Below the pieces are notes generated by a model. The model was not told where the DNA came from, ran no database searches, and was given only the letters and a program-made list of their open reading frames with translations. From assembly GCA_943789375.1 (NCBI GenBank), contig CALSTX010000016.1:41033-105032 (forward strand): DNA of 64,000 nucleotides, read 5' to 3'. Source of the stretch: an uncultured Opitutales bacterium (GTDB lineage Bacteria > Verrucomicrobiota > Verrucomicrobiia > Opitutales > Seribacteraceae). Below, piece after piece: positions 56,492 through 64,000 of this stretch; within the stretch, counting starts at the first letter, position 1, and each line of letters begins with the position of its first letter. Position numbers and translations under genes: made by a program.

Positions 56492-57465
56492 ATGAAATCA
56501 AAGATCCTCCTATCCGTAATGTTTCTTAACGCTTTGTCCTTATTTTCCAAGGACACATGGAAATCTCAGCCCAATTGGTTAGAGTTTTCCGACAGTCGTG
56601 ATAAAGTCGGAAATATGCATGGTGATATTGCTGTAAGTTCTAATGGTGATGTCTATGTAAGTGTGGGCGACCCCAAGGCCGGCTTGCAGGTTTATGGAGA
56701 TAACGGAAAGTGGAAACGCAATGTCCCAAATGCTCCGAGTGATCTGCATGGATTCGTCATTAAAAAAGAAGGAGAGCAGGAATTTATATATGCTGTTCGG
56801 GTGGGTGGAGGTGAACTCATTAAATTCACACTCGACGGTAAAACTGTTTTGCAAATCCCTGGATCTTCCATTCCGGATAAATTCAAAAGAAAAGGCAAAG
56901 ACGGAAAACCTTTCGTCCGGTTGACTGGTGCAGATGTATCTCAAAATGGAGATATTTTCATAACGGATGGCTATTCGTCCGACCACATTCACCAATTTGA
57001 TAAAAAAGGAAAGTATTTAAACTCATTTGGTGGAAAGAATGCACCCTATGGATTTCGTACTCTCCACAAACTCGTCATAGATTCACGTTTTAACCCAGCC
57101 CGGATTATTGGCATGGATCGGGCCAATAACCGCGTGGTTCACATGGGGCTAGATGGCAAGTTTATAGGCGTATTAAAGAAGGTCTTTTACTTCCAGCCTG
57201 CGTCCATATTCATAAGAATTGGGCGATCATTGGTGAACTACGAGGTCGGGTAACTATCCTTGATATGAAAGGAGATATTTTTGCACAGATTGGAGGAAAT
57301 GATAAGAAAGATGAAATCGGAACAAATCGAACACCCCCAAGCAAATGGCGTGAAGGTATTGTCACCGCTCCACATGGAATTACCTGCAATGACAAGGGCG
57401 ATATTTTTGTCGCTGAATGGAATATAACTGGGAGAGTTCATCGGTTTAATCATGTCTCAAAGTAA
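56492..57465 (+). pseudogene. NHL/six-bladed propeller protein, frameshifted
   Basis: The frame from ATG 56492 has a signal peptide (ILLSVMFLNALSLFS) and NHL blades (GDIAVSSNGDVYVSVGDPKA, TGADVSQNGDIFITDGYSS, VIDSRFNPARIIGMDRAN). After VLK near 57176 sense moves to another frame: EGLLLPACVHIHKNWAIIG, VTILDMKGDIFAQIGG, CNDKGDIFVAEWN to the stop at 57465. One missing A at about 57175-57177 explains it. The intact protein would be about 325 residues. It precedes the DUF1080 gene with a 14-base overlap. Confidence 0.83.
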
Positions 57466-58093
57466 TTCTAACATTTTAAAAAATACCCAAGTGTACGCAA
57501 TTAGCCTCGTATTACTTCCCCTTTTATTTTTCCCACTTTCGGCTAAAAAGGATTCATCCTTCACAAAAAATAATGCCTTTAAAGGAAAAAATTTAAATGG
57601 TTGGAAAATACCGAAGGGGAATGATGTTTCAAAATGGTATCAAGTAAATGACGGCATTCTAAAAATTAGAAGTGGGCCTAAGAAAAAAGGCTCGATCTTG
57701 TGGACTGAAAAGGAGTATCGGAATTTTGAAGTAAATTTTGAATTTCGCTTTATTAAGGGAACCATCGATTCAGGAATTCACCTGAGAAATTTAGATCAAA
57801 TCCAAATTGGAGCATCCGGTTCCTTAAAACGTGATATGACTTGTTCTCCATTTATCCCTGGGAAAGGCTATCCTGTTGAGGCCAAAAGAATTAAGTCACT
57901 TCTCAAGCTAAAATATTGGAACCACATGCAAATTCGGGCAATTGGCCCAAAATACGCCGTCTGGTTGCAGGGAGAAGAAGTCATGCAATACAAATCATTA
58001 ACAGCCAAAGAAAAAGGGCCCATAGGAATTCAACTTCATTCAAACAGAGATATGGCGATTGATTTTAAGTCCTTCACGATCAAAGAGCTTTAA
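57452..58093 (+). CDS. DUF1080 (3-keto-disaccharide hydrolase-like) exported protein
   Basis: The 213-residue protein has a signal helix (YAISLVLLPLLFFPLSAKK) and one DUF1080 domain of concanavalin/jelly-roll type: NLNGWKIPKGNDVSKWY, ILKIRSGPKKKG, VNFEFRFIKGTIDSGIHLR, WNHMQIRAIGPKYAVWLQGE, GPIGIQLHSNRDMAI. DUF1080 proteins are abundant in PVC genomes; some hydrolyse 3-keto-glycosides made by Gfo/Idh/MocA-type oxidation, which fits the oxidoreductase gene at 59660. It overlaps the preceding propeller gene by 14 bases. Confidence 0.85.
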   Translation: MSQSNSNILKNTQVYAISLVLLPLLFFPLSAKKDSSFTKNNAFKGKNLNGWKIPKGNDVSKWYQVNDGILKIRSGPKKKGSILWTEKEYRNFEVNFEFRFIKGTIDSGIHLRNLDQIQIGASGSLKRDMTCSPFIPGKGYPVEAKRIKSLLKLKYWNHMQIRAIGPKYAVWLQGEEVMQYKSLTAKEKGPIGIQLHSNRDMAIDFKSFTIKEL

Positions 58094-58253
58094 CTAAGGA
58101 GAATTTTGACCTTTCACTAAAACCCAGGGTACATCAAGGCTTTTCCCCCAAGCATCAATTTTCACATAGTTCACTGATTACAGTCAAAAAACCGTAAAAA
58201 AAAATGATACGGTTCAAGCTTGCCCTTTAAAAAAAGTAGACAAGTCTGAATCG

Positions 58254-59393
58254 ATGCTAAAATCCTCTAAAGTTACTCGTTTACTTTGTGAATTAATAGC
58301 GATACCAAGCGTGAATCCGTCCTTGGTTTCTGAATCTTCTGACTTGTGCGGGGAAGAATCGATAGCCACTTTTCTTATAAAAAAGGCAGAAGCTTTGGGT
58401 ATTTCAGCTCAACGGCAAGCGGTTCTTCCTGGTCGTAAAAATGTTATATTCCGATTAAAGCCATCCGGTCGAATTAAACAACGAATCCTGCTGGCTCCCC
58501 ACTTGGATGTAGTTCCAGCGAATAGGAAATCCTTTCGGCCCCAAATAAAAAACGGAAAGATTTATGGAAGAGGTGCTTGCGACACAAAGGGATCAATTGC
58601 GGCTTTTTTCCAGGCATTTTGTGACTTTGCACAAGGAACTGGTGCCAAAAAAGAAACCGAAATTATTTTTGCTGGATTAGTAGATGAAGAATTCAGCCAG
58701 GCAGGTTCAAGAAAACTTGCCGAAAAAGGTCCCAAAGCAGACCTCGCGATCACTGGTGAACCAACAAATTTACAAGTAGTAACCGCACACAAGGGAAATA
58801 TTTGGCTTCGCTTGAAAACCAAAGGAAAAGCAGCCCATGGAGCCACTCCTGAAAATGGGGAAAATGCAATTAACTTGATGACTCCTATTTTAAAAACACT
58901 AGTCCAGGACTATCCAAAAAAATTAAAAGAAAACAAACATCCTCTGCTCGGGCACCCTACTCTAAATATTGGCAAAATAATTGGTGGGTCCCAGCCAAAC
59001 ATTGTGGCTGATTACTGCCTAATCGAACTGGACCGAAGAACCTTACCTGGAGAAAGTACAGCTTCTGTAAAAGCGGAAATTCGTTCCTTGTTTAAGTCAA
59101 ACAAGCTAAGTGCCCCTGAATTTCAACTTACTCGGTCTGTACCTTGTCCCCCGCTCGACACCGACCCATCTTTACCATTAGTCAAAGCACTGATTCGATC
59201 TTGCGGAAAGCGAAAGCCAAGGGGTGTCCCTTATTTTACTGATGCATCACCAATTGCTATGGGGGGAACACCCTCTGTGGTTTTTGGGCCAGGTGATATT
59301 GCTCAGGCACACTCCGCCAATGAATTTGTTGAAATCAAACAAGTAGAAAAAGCAAAAGATATCATCACCAGCTTCTTAAAAAATCTTACCTGA
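58254..59393 (+). CDS. M20 family metallopeptidase (ArgE/DapE-like)
   Basis: The 379-residue soluble protein has the M20 dimetal site: LLAPHLDVVPA (His, Asp), YGRGACDTKGSIAAF (Asp), GLVDEEFSQAGS (Glu-Glu) and VFGPGDIAQAHSANEFVE (distal His and Glu). The dimerisation domain sits in the middle (NIWLRLKTKGKAAHGATPEN). It probably removes acyl groups, as acetylornithine deacetylase or another amidohydrolase; the substrate cannot be fixed. It stands alone between two operons. Confidence 0.88.
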   Translation: MLKSSKVTRLLCELIAIPSVNPSLVSESSDLCGEESIATFLIKKAEALGISAQRQAVLPGRKNVIFRLKPSGRIKQRILLAPHLDVVPANRKSFRPQIKNGKIYGRGACDTKGSIAAFFQAFCDFAQGTGAKKETEIIFAGLVDEEFSQAGSRKLAEKGPKADLAITGEPTNLQVVTAHKGNIWLRLKTKGKAAHGATPENGENAINLMTPILKTLVQDYPKKLKENKHPLLGHPTLNIGKIIGGSQPNIVADYCLIELDRRTLPGESTASVKAEIRSLFKSNKLSAPEFQLTRSVPCPPLDTDPSLPLVKALIRSCGKRKPRGVPYFTDASPIAMGGTPSVVFGPGDIAQAHSANEFVEIKQVEKAKDIITSFLKNLT

Positions 59394-59659
59394 CGTGTAA
59401 TCTAACATGATCTCTAATTTGCTAGGCGATACACCCTGCATTGCGAATAATTTATCCGCCCGATCTTTCAAAACTACTGTGATTACTCTGCGGTTGTATT
59501 AGAATGCATAGATTTGTGAAATAATTAAAGTTTGCCAAATAATTTGGACTACTAAAAAGTCATTAACTTAACATCTCCCACGCCCGCAATTTTTTTTAAG
59601 GAGTTAACTGAGCATATTTAATCAATAAAAAAAGAACTAACATACTAAAAAATATAAAA

Positions 59660-61069
59660 ATGAATAATAAGCCCTCTATTCTGGACATCCCTGTGACACG
59701 TCGCTCTTTTCTTAATAAATCTGGTAAATTTGCATCAGCTGGAGCGTTATCAGGCCTCGCCTTGCCCATGGTCCATGGTCAGAGCAAAGAGGAAACCAAG
59801 CTTGCTCTTGTAGGATGTGGTGGACGAGGAACTGGGGCTGCAAGTAATGCCCTCTCTGTCTCGCAAGCATTCGGCCCCCGCAAACTTGTAGCCATGGCCG
59901 ATGTTTTTCAATATAGAATAGATCAAAGTTACAACGGGCTTTCTAAAAAACATAAAGACCTTGTCGATGTTACCCCTGACAGAAAGTTTGTTGGATTTGA
60001 TGGGTATAAGAAAGCTATGGATATACTTGACCCGGGGGATGTGGTTATTTTCACTTCTCCCTGTGCTTTTCGGTGGGTACATTACCAATATGCAGTAAAT
60101 AAAGGTCTCAATGTATTTATGGAAAAACCCGTCACTCCCGATGGCCCTTCTTCCCGAAAGATTTTAGAGATTAATGAACAAGCCAAAGAACTAAATTTGA
60201 AAGTTGGAGTTGGTCTCATGTGCAGGCATAGCCAAGCCAGAAGAGAATTAAAATCAAGAATAGAAGACGGCGAACTCGGAGAGCTTCTTTATCTCAAAGC
60301 TGTACGGATGCAAGGTCGTTTGATTGGCTGGGACAAAAGAAAACAGGAAACTGAAAGCAAACATCTCTCCGATTTAATGTACCAGATTAAAAACTTCCAT
60401 GGCTTCCTGTGGCTAAGCGGAGGGGTCTACAGTGATTTCAATATTCATAACATTGATGAATGTTGCTGGATGAAAGGAATGTGGCCCGTTAAAGCACAAG
60501 CTATGGGGGGAAGACACTATCGTGGAGATGAGATTGATCAAAACCTCGATAGTTATTCGGTAGAATATACATTCCCGGATGAAACAAAGCTTTATTTCCA
60601 AGGCAGAAGCATGAATCGTTGTTACGAAGAATTTGCCAGTCATGCAAATGGTACAAAAGGGTATGCTCTGATTTCAGGACCAGGTGGCCATCGATCTCAG
60701 GCTCGTATTCATAAGGGGCAGGGACCTGATAGTGATCTTTCTTGGATGTTTGGGCAAAGCTCAGGTGGAAGACCAACCCGTGAAACAAACCCATACCAAG
60801 ATGAGTGGGAACACCTCATGGATGCGATCAAAAATGACAAGCCATTTAATGAAGTTGAGCGGGGAGTAAAAGCGAGCGTGGTTACCTCTATGGGTCGCAT
60901 GGCAGCCCATGTGGGAACTGAGATCACTTACGACGATATGTTTAATTGCGATCATGAATTTGGTAAAGGTGTAGAAAATCTAACCCTTGATTCTGAATCT
61001 CCTTTATTAGCCAATTCAGATGGCTCCTACCCCATACCTGCTCCCGGAAAAAACAGAAGGGAATATTGA
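59660..61069 (+). CDS. Tat-exported Gfo/Idh/MocA family oxidoreductase
   Basis: The 469-residue protein has a Tat-type signal (TRRSFLNKSGKFASAGALSG), a Rossmann motif (ALVGCGGRGTGAASN) and the classical EKP motif (NVFMEKPVTPDG), so it keeps the catalytic lysine that the homologue at 3551 lacks. The C-terminal domain includes CWMKGMWPVKAQAMGGRHYR and GQSSGGRPTRETNPYQDEWE. It oxidises or epimerises a sugar with bound NAD in the periplasm, as in the large PVC subgroup. A 266-base AT-rich leader precedes it without an obvious ribosome site at the ATG. Confidence 0.9.
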   Translation: MNNKPSILDIPVTRRSFLNKSGKFASAGALSGLALPMVHGQSKEETKLALVGCGGRGTGAASNALSVSQAFGPRKLVAMADVFQYRIDQSYNGLSKKHKDLVDVTPDRKFVGFDGYKKAMDILDPGDVVIFTSPCAFRWVHYQYAVNKGLNVFMEKPVTPDGPSSRKILEINEQAKELNLKVGVGLMCRHSQARRELKSRIEDGELGELLYLKAVRMQGRLIGWDKRKQETESKHLSDLMYQIKNFHGFLWLSGGVYSDFNIHNIDECCWMKGMWPVKAQAMGGRHYRGDEIDQNLDSYSVEYTFPDETKLYFQGRSMNRCYEEFASHANGTKGYALISGPGGHRSQARIHKGQGPDSDLSWMFGQSSGGRPTRETNPYQDEWEHLMDAIKNDKPFNEVERGVKASVVTSMGRMAAHVGTEITYDDMFNCDHEFGKGVENLTLDSESPLLANSDGSYPIPAPGKNRREY

Positions 61070-61293
61070 ATTTATTAAGTACCTAAACGCGGTTTACTAA
61101 CAGCATTCCCGTCTTACAGTGAATAACTTTTTCAAGGCTCATTCATTTACATATCTTCATGCAAGGTAAGCAATTACAGCTCCTTCCCCCTTGCCTTGGG
61201 ATGCTCATTCCACAAACTCGGTTGACCAGAGGGTGTGCTTATTTCTAAATCAGTCTATCCAAGGAAGTTTTGGGGTAGGCTTTCTTGGCTTTA
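61070..61293 (+). other. Non-coding stretch after Gfo/Idh/MocA gene, possibly a long 3' UTR or small RNA
   Basis: About 220 bases without a convincing reading frame lie between the oxidoreductase stop and a strong terminator at 61294. A stretch from about 61160 has short self-complementary parts, including CCTTGG (61195-61200 region) against CCAAGG (61259-61264 region). It could be an independent small RNA or just the 3' end of the mRNA. I see no match to a known RNA family. Confidence 0.35.
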
Positions 61294-61332
61294 GGCCCGT
61301 TCTCGGTTACCGAGAGCGGGCCGCTTTTTTTT
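61294..61332 (+). terminator. Rho-independent terminator
   Basis: GGCCCGTTCTCGG (61294-61306) pairs with CCGAGAGCGGGCC (61310-61322) across a three-base TTA loop with one G-T pair, followed by GC and eight T. It is by far the strongest intrinsic terminator seen in the window and ends transcription from the oxidoreductase gene or from a small RNA just upstream of it. Confidence 0.9.
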
Positions 61333-61371
61333 ATAGTTTACCTTAGAAGTTGCTATCATCAAATGGATGGA

Positions 61372-62164
61372 ATGATATTCTCAAAAACTCAATTTTTACT
61401 CTTACTTTCAACATGGGCTTGGTGTCATGCTGAAAAAAAACACTTTAGTTTGGTCTGACGAATTTAACGGAAACTCTCTTGACTACTCAAAATGGGATGT
61501 GGAGGAGAATGCATATGGAGGAGGAAACAATGAACAGCAAATTTATCGCTGGGACCCTAAAAACCTAAGGGTAGAAGACGGGAACCTTGTAATTGAAGCC
61601 CATAAGGACAGTCCAAATGTAATGGGAACCATTCGCCCTTATTCATCCGCCCGCATCCGTACAAAGCATCGAGGGGATTGGAAGTATTGCCAAGTCAAGG
61701 TGAGTGCTAAGCTTCCTGTTGGAAAAGGGATTTTGCCTGCTATTTGGATGCTTCCAACCGATGAAAAATATGGTGGCTGGGCCTCCAGTGGGGAGATCGA
61801 CATCATAGAACTTGTCGGTCATGAACCGTCAACATATCATGGAACTCTCCATTTTGGGGGAAGCTGGCCAAGAAATAAACACCAAGGAGATAAGTATAGG
61901 CTAACTAACGGCACCTTTGCTGACAATTTCCATATTTTTCCCATTCAGTGGGAAGAAGGAAAGATAACATGGTCAATAGATGAAGAACTCTGGCAAACCG
62001 AGCAGAAATGGGATACCGAAAAGGCCACTTTCCCTGCACCTTTTGACCAGCGCTTTCATCTTTTAATCAATCTGGCTGTAGGTGGACGCTGGCCGGGAAG
62101 CCCAAATGAACAAACTCATTTCCCTGCAAAAATGCTCATCGATTAAGTAAGAGTGTATCAATAG
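61372..62164 (+). pseudogene. GH16 endo-beta-glucanase, frameshift in signal peptide and premature stop
   Basis: ATG 61372 (or 61363) begins a signal peptide (IFSKTQFLLLLSTWAWCHA) that runs into A8 at 61433-61440. The mature GH16 part is in another frame (TLVWSDEFNGNSLDYSKW) and would be joined by one more A. The GH16 site SSGEIDIIELVG is intact with nucleophile Glu (61794) and acid/base Glu (61809). At the C-terminus the frame ends MLID-TAA (62144-62146) but continues VRVYQ-TAG, the normal GH16 ending D-Y-V-R-V-Y, so a Tyr codon became TAA. The enzyme would cut laminarin-type or related beta-glucans. Two separate lesions support a true pseudogene. Confidence 0.85.
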
Positions 62165-62172
62165 TAAGCTAC

Positions 62173-63453
62173 CTATCTTTCAAGGTATAACAAGTGCTCA
62201 ACCATTTTCTTCATTGCTAAAGGTGGAATAGATTCACCAATTACTTCTCGCACTAACTTAGCAGAAAATGATTGGTCATTTTTCATTCGACCATAATTAA
62301 TCCCCTCAAAGGAGTATTCCCTTTTCCAAGTGGGATGATCCAAGGTCGACAAGATCAGGATTTCTCGAAGTGATAATACCCGATTTTGATCGGGGTGCCC
62401 TTTGAGGTCGCTGGAGATGACCCCACTGTTCATGGTTATCGTTCCCCCCGGTTTATTCCACCACATCCTTCGATATGAGGACTTAAATCCTTTGATCAAG
62501 CGTAGTTTCCCCTTCTTGAATATTTGAGGTCTGGGCAAGCTTTCACCACAATCACAATGCAAAGCAGTTTTGTTTTGCATTTCCTTTTTGCACTTAACGC
62601 ATATCATATTGTCAAAAGCTGTCTGCCCTTCGGAAGTGAATTTCATCCAAAAATATTGCTTTTCACTCCATTTAGGTACGCAATGAAAAGGGTCGATATC
62701 ATCATGGGTTTTGCTAAGGGCGTCCAAGGCAGGAAGGTGAGCAATACTCTCTTGTAATGTAACCCAAGGCATTGTTCCTTTTTTACCATGAGTGGGAGGT
62801 TTATGGTAGGGGCTTAGATGGTTGGTAAAACCTGGCGGAGAAGGAGGGAGACGAGAAATGACTTGGGGAATTCGACAGCCAATCGTAATAAGCCTTTCTC
62901 GATGGTGAGGCACACCATAATCCCGGAAATCAATAATATTTGCATAAATTAAATACCCCAAGGGTTTTAGCCTTCGGTGCAAGCAATCCAAAATATTCTC
63001 AGGTCGATCGTGCTCGTTTCGAATGATGGTATTTTCCATCCTTCTGACATTTTCTAGAATAAACCATTCAGGTTTTAAATTTTCCAAAATATCGATACCA
63101 GGTAGAATCAATCGGTTCCTCTCATCCTCTTGCGGACGTTTACCCGCCCGTATTTCAGCTGAAATTCTACCCGCACCATTAGATGACATACCCTGACAAG
63201 GTGGAGATAAAGTAAGCAGCCATAATGGATCTGAACCAAGTTTAGCCTTAATGTACTTTATGTAATCGGCTTTTATATCCCTCACGTCACCCTCAAAGAC
63301 TTTAGTCATAGGGAAATTCTTTCTAATCAAAGCCGCACGGGATGGAACAAGTTCACAGGCAGCTAGTACAGGAATAGAGGTCCCCCAATCTATTCCCACA
63401 TCACCTATTCCTCCACCAGAAAATAGGGAACCTGCAAGCCTTTTTCTCTTCAT
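62173..63453 (-). CDS. DNA (cytosine-5-)-methyltransferase with zinc-ribbon-like insert
   Basis: The 426-residue protein has C5-methyltransferase motifs in order: SLFSGGGIGDVGIDWG (I, SAM), SPPCQGMSSNG with catalytic C86 (IV), WFILENVRRME (VI), DYGVPHHRERLITIG (VIII) and a C-terminal PGGTITM / SIPPLAMKKMVEHL region (IX-X). Within the recognition region a Cys cluster appears, C285-x2-C288 and C300-x-C302 with Cys 258 nearby, like a zinc ribbon, which is unusual. No restriction enzyme gene is visible beside it, so it may be an orphan methylase used in regulation or defence against foreign endonucleases. Confidence 0.93.
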   Translation of the reverse strand: MKRKRLAGSLFSGGGIGDVGIDWGTSIPVLAACELVPSRAALIRKNFPMTKVFEGDVRDIKADYIKYIKAKLGSDPLWLLTLSPPCQGMSSNGAGRISAEIRAGKRPQEDERNRLILPGIDILENLKPEWFILENVRRMENTIIRNEHDRPENILDCLHRRLKPLGYLIYANIIDFRDYGVPHHRERLITIGCRIPQVISRLPPSPPGFTNHLSPYHKPPTHGKKGTMPWVTLQESIAHLPALDALSKTHDDIDPFHCVPKWSEKQYFWMKFTSEGQTAFDNMICVKCKKEMQNKTALHCDCGESLPRPQIFKKGKLRLIKGFKSSYRRMWWNKPGGTITMNSGVISSDLKGHPDQNRVLSLREILILSTLDHPTWKREYSFEGINYGRMKNDQSFSAKLVREVIGESIPPLAMKKMVEHLLYLER

Positions 63454-63607
63454 ATCATTTCATATGGATTAAAAAGAGAACCGTTCATCATGTATACCAA
63501 TGCTTGCATTACCTTTTTACTATTTGCTCCGATACTTTTCAGTAAAAATTCGCTGGTTTTGATTGGACGTCATCAGATAAGCATACAAATTTTAGTTTCT
63601 TATGCCT

Positions 63608-64000
63608 ATGAAATTAATCTTTGCCCACCTCGCCTTGTCTTTTTGCTTACTCACTAAAGTGAACGCACATGACCCCGCTAGCGACATCAGTGTTGCCGCC
63701 AAGAGATTCCTTCGATCTCTTAACGCGAAAGAAAAAGAGAAAGTACATTACAGGTTTAAAGACCATGAACGCGAAAACTGGCATTTCTTTCCAGGCAACT
63801 TTATCCAACCAAACGGAAGACGGGGTTTGTCTCTCAAAGAAATGTCCCCAATCCAAAAAATTCTTGCCCATGGCTTACTTGGGTCTGCTCTAAGTCACCG
63901 AGGGCTAATCGAAGCAACCGATGTCATACTTCTAGAACAAATTCTATTCGAAAAAGAAGGTCGTGATTTTCGAGATCCTGAGTTGTTTCATGTATCCATC
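63608..64000 (+). CDS. DUF3500 exported protein, N-terminal part (cut by window end)
   Basis: The frame from ATG 63608 (or 63602) runs open to the end of the window, 131 codons. It has a signal peptide (KLIFAHLALSFCLLTKVNA) and the DUF3500 start: FKDHERENWHFFPGNF, RRGLSLKEMSPIQKILAHGL, LEQILFEKEGRDFRDPELF. DUF3500 proteins are exported and of unknown function, often annotated near peptidases. The methyltransferase gene is divergent, 154 bases upstream. Confidence 0.85.
   Translation, partial: MKLIFAHLALSFCLLTKVNAHDPASDISVAAKRFLRSLNAKEKEKVHYRFKDHERENWHFFPGNFIQPNGRRGLSLKEMSPIQKILAHGLLGSALSHRGLIEATDVILLEQILFEKEGRDFRDPELFHVSI

Noticed and set aside
58190..58214. Hairpin AACCGTA/TACGGTT with A-rich loop before the M20 gene
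   Set aside because: It would work as a terminator only on the minus strand, where no gene ends; the stem is only seven bases.
15776..62164. Reassigned stop codons (TAG or TAA read as amino acid)
   Set aside because: TAA, TAG and TGA all end many intact genes here; the interrupted frames also show frameshifts, so recoding is not needed.
1..64000. CRISPR arrays, insertion sequences, tRNA, rRNA or phage genes
   Set aside because: I looked for regular repeats, transposase motifs, CCA-ended cloverleaf patterns and rRNA segments and saw none.

Overview
The window looks like a chromosome segment of a heterotrophic, probably marine member of the PVC superphylum, most likely Verrucomicrobiota. The basis is family content: many sulfatases, planctomycete-type cytochrome proteins (DUF1549/DUF1553, DUF1587-DUF1592), DUF1501 and DUF1552 proteins, PVC heme-binding propellers, Tat-exported Gfo/Idh/MocA oxidoreductases, and ECF sigma/FecR pairs of the Rhodopirellula/Verrucomicrobium type. 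No rRNA or tRNA was seen, so the placement is inference.

Layout. 1-7349 (+): a catabolic operon with two tandem YjbQ proteins, a SIS sugar isomerase, a sodium:solute symporter with an extracytoplasmic tail, a Gfo/Idh/MocA protein, a cytochrome c and a propeller dehydrogenase. 7346-12200 (-): FG-GAP protein, two sulfatases (one frameshifted) and an esterase. 12307-12509: flavoprotein remnant. 12510-17988 (-): an envelope lipoprotein cluster (LpoB, YcfL, COG3014, two CsgG-like proteins, trypsin-like protease) with two damaged members. 18446-24183 (+): M24 peptidase, sulfatase, ApbE, sulfatase. 24189-33428 (+): two unknown exported proteins, sigma/FecR pair, a sulfatase homologue without its catalytic motif, an acyltransferase with inserted ankyrin repeats, DUF2238 and a TPMT-like methyltransferase. 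33516-37570 (+): DUF1592 and DUF1552 proteins and a small YHS/TRASH-like lipoprotein. 37574-39380 (-): a helical-repeat protein split at a G9 tract and a small exported protein. 39591-43928 (+): propeller-HEAT-cytochrome protein and a sulfatase. 43980-45313: two opposed gene halves fused by a deletion. 45342-51840 (-): sigma, FecR, PSD1 cytochrome protein and DUF1501, a coherent regulated operon. 51960-54332 (+): second YHS/TRASH-like lipoprotein, membrane protein, sulfatase. 54476-55096 (-): PIN toxin/Phd antitoxin. 55217-58093 (+): PQQ propeller (frameshifted), NHL propeller (frameshifted), DUF1080 protein. Then M20 peptidase, Gfo/Idh/MocA, GH16 glucanase (two lesions), C5 DNA methyltransferase (-) and the start of a DUF3500 protein.

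How it fits together: the window codes mainly for periplasmic breakdown of sulfated and other polysaccharides. Sulfatases, esterase and GH16 attack the polymer, propeller/cytochrome proteins and Gfo/Idh/MocA enzymes oxidise sugars, and a symporter takes up products. Two sigma-FecR modules with the same unusual C-terminal domain probably control neighbouring operons. About ten loci carry frameshifts, stops or truncations. Some have several lesions and are real pseudogenes; the single-base indels could also be assembly errors, which the sequence alone cannot settle.
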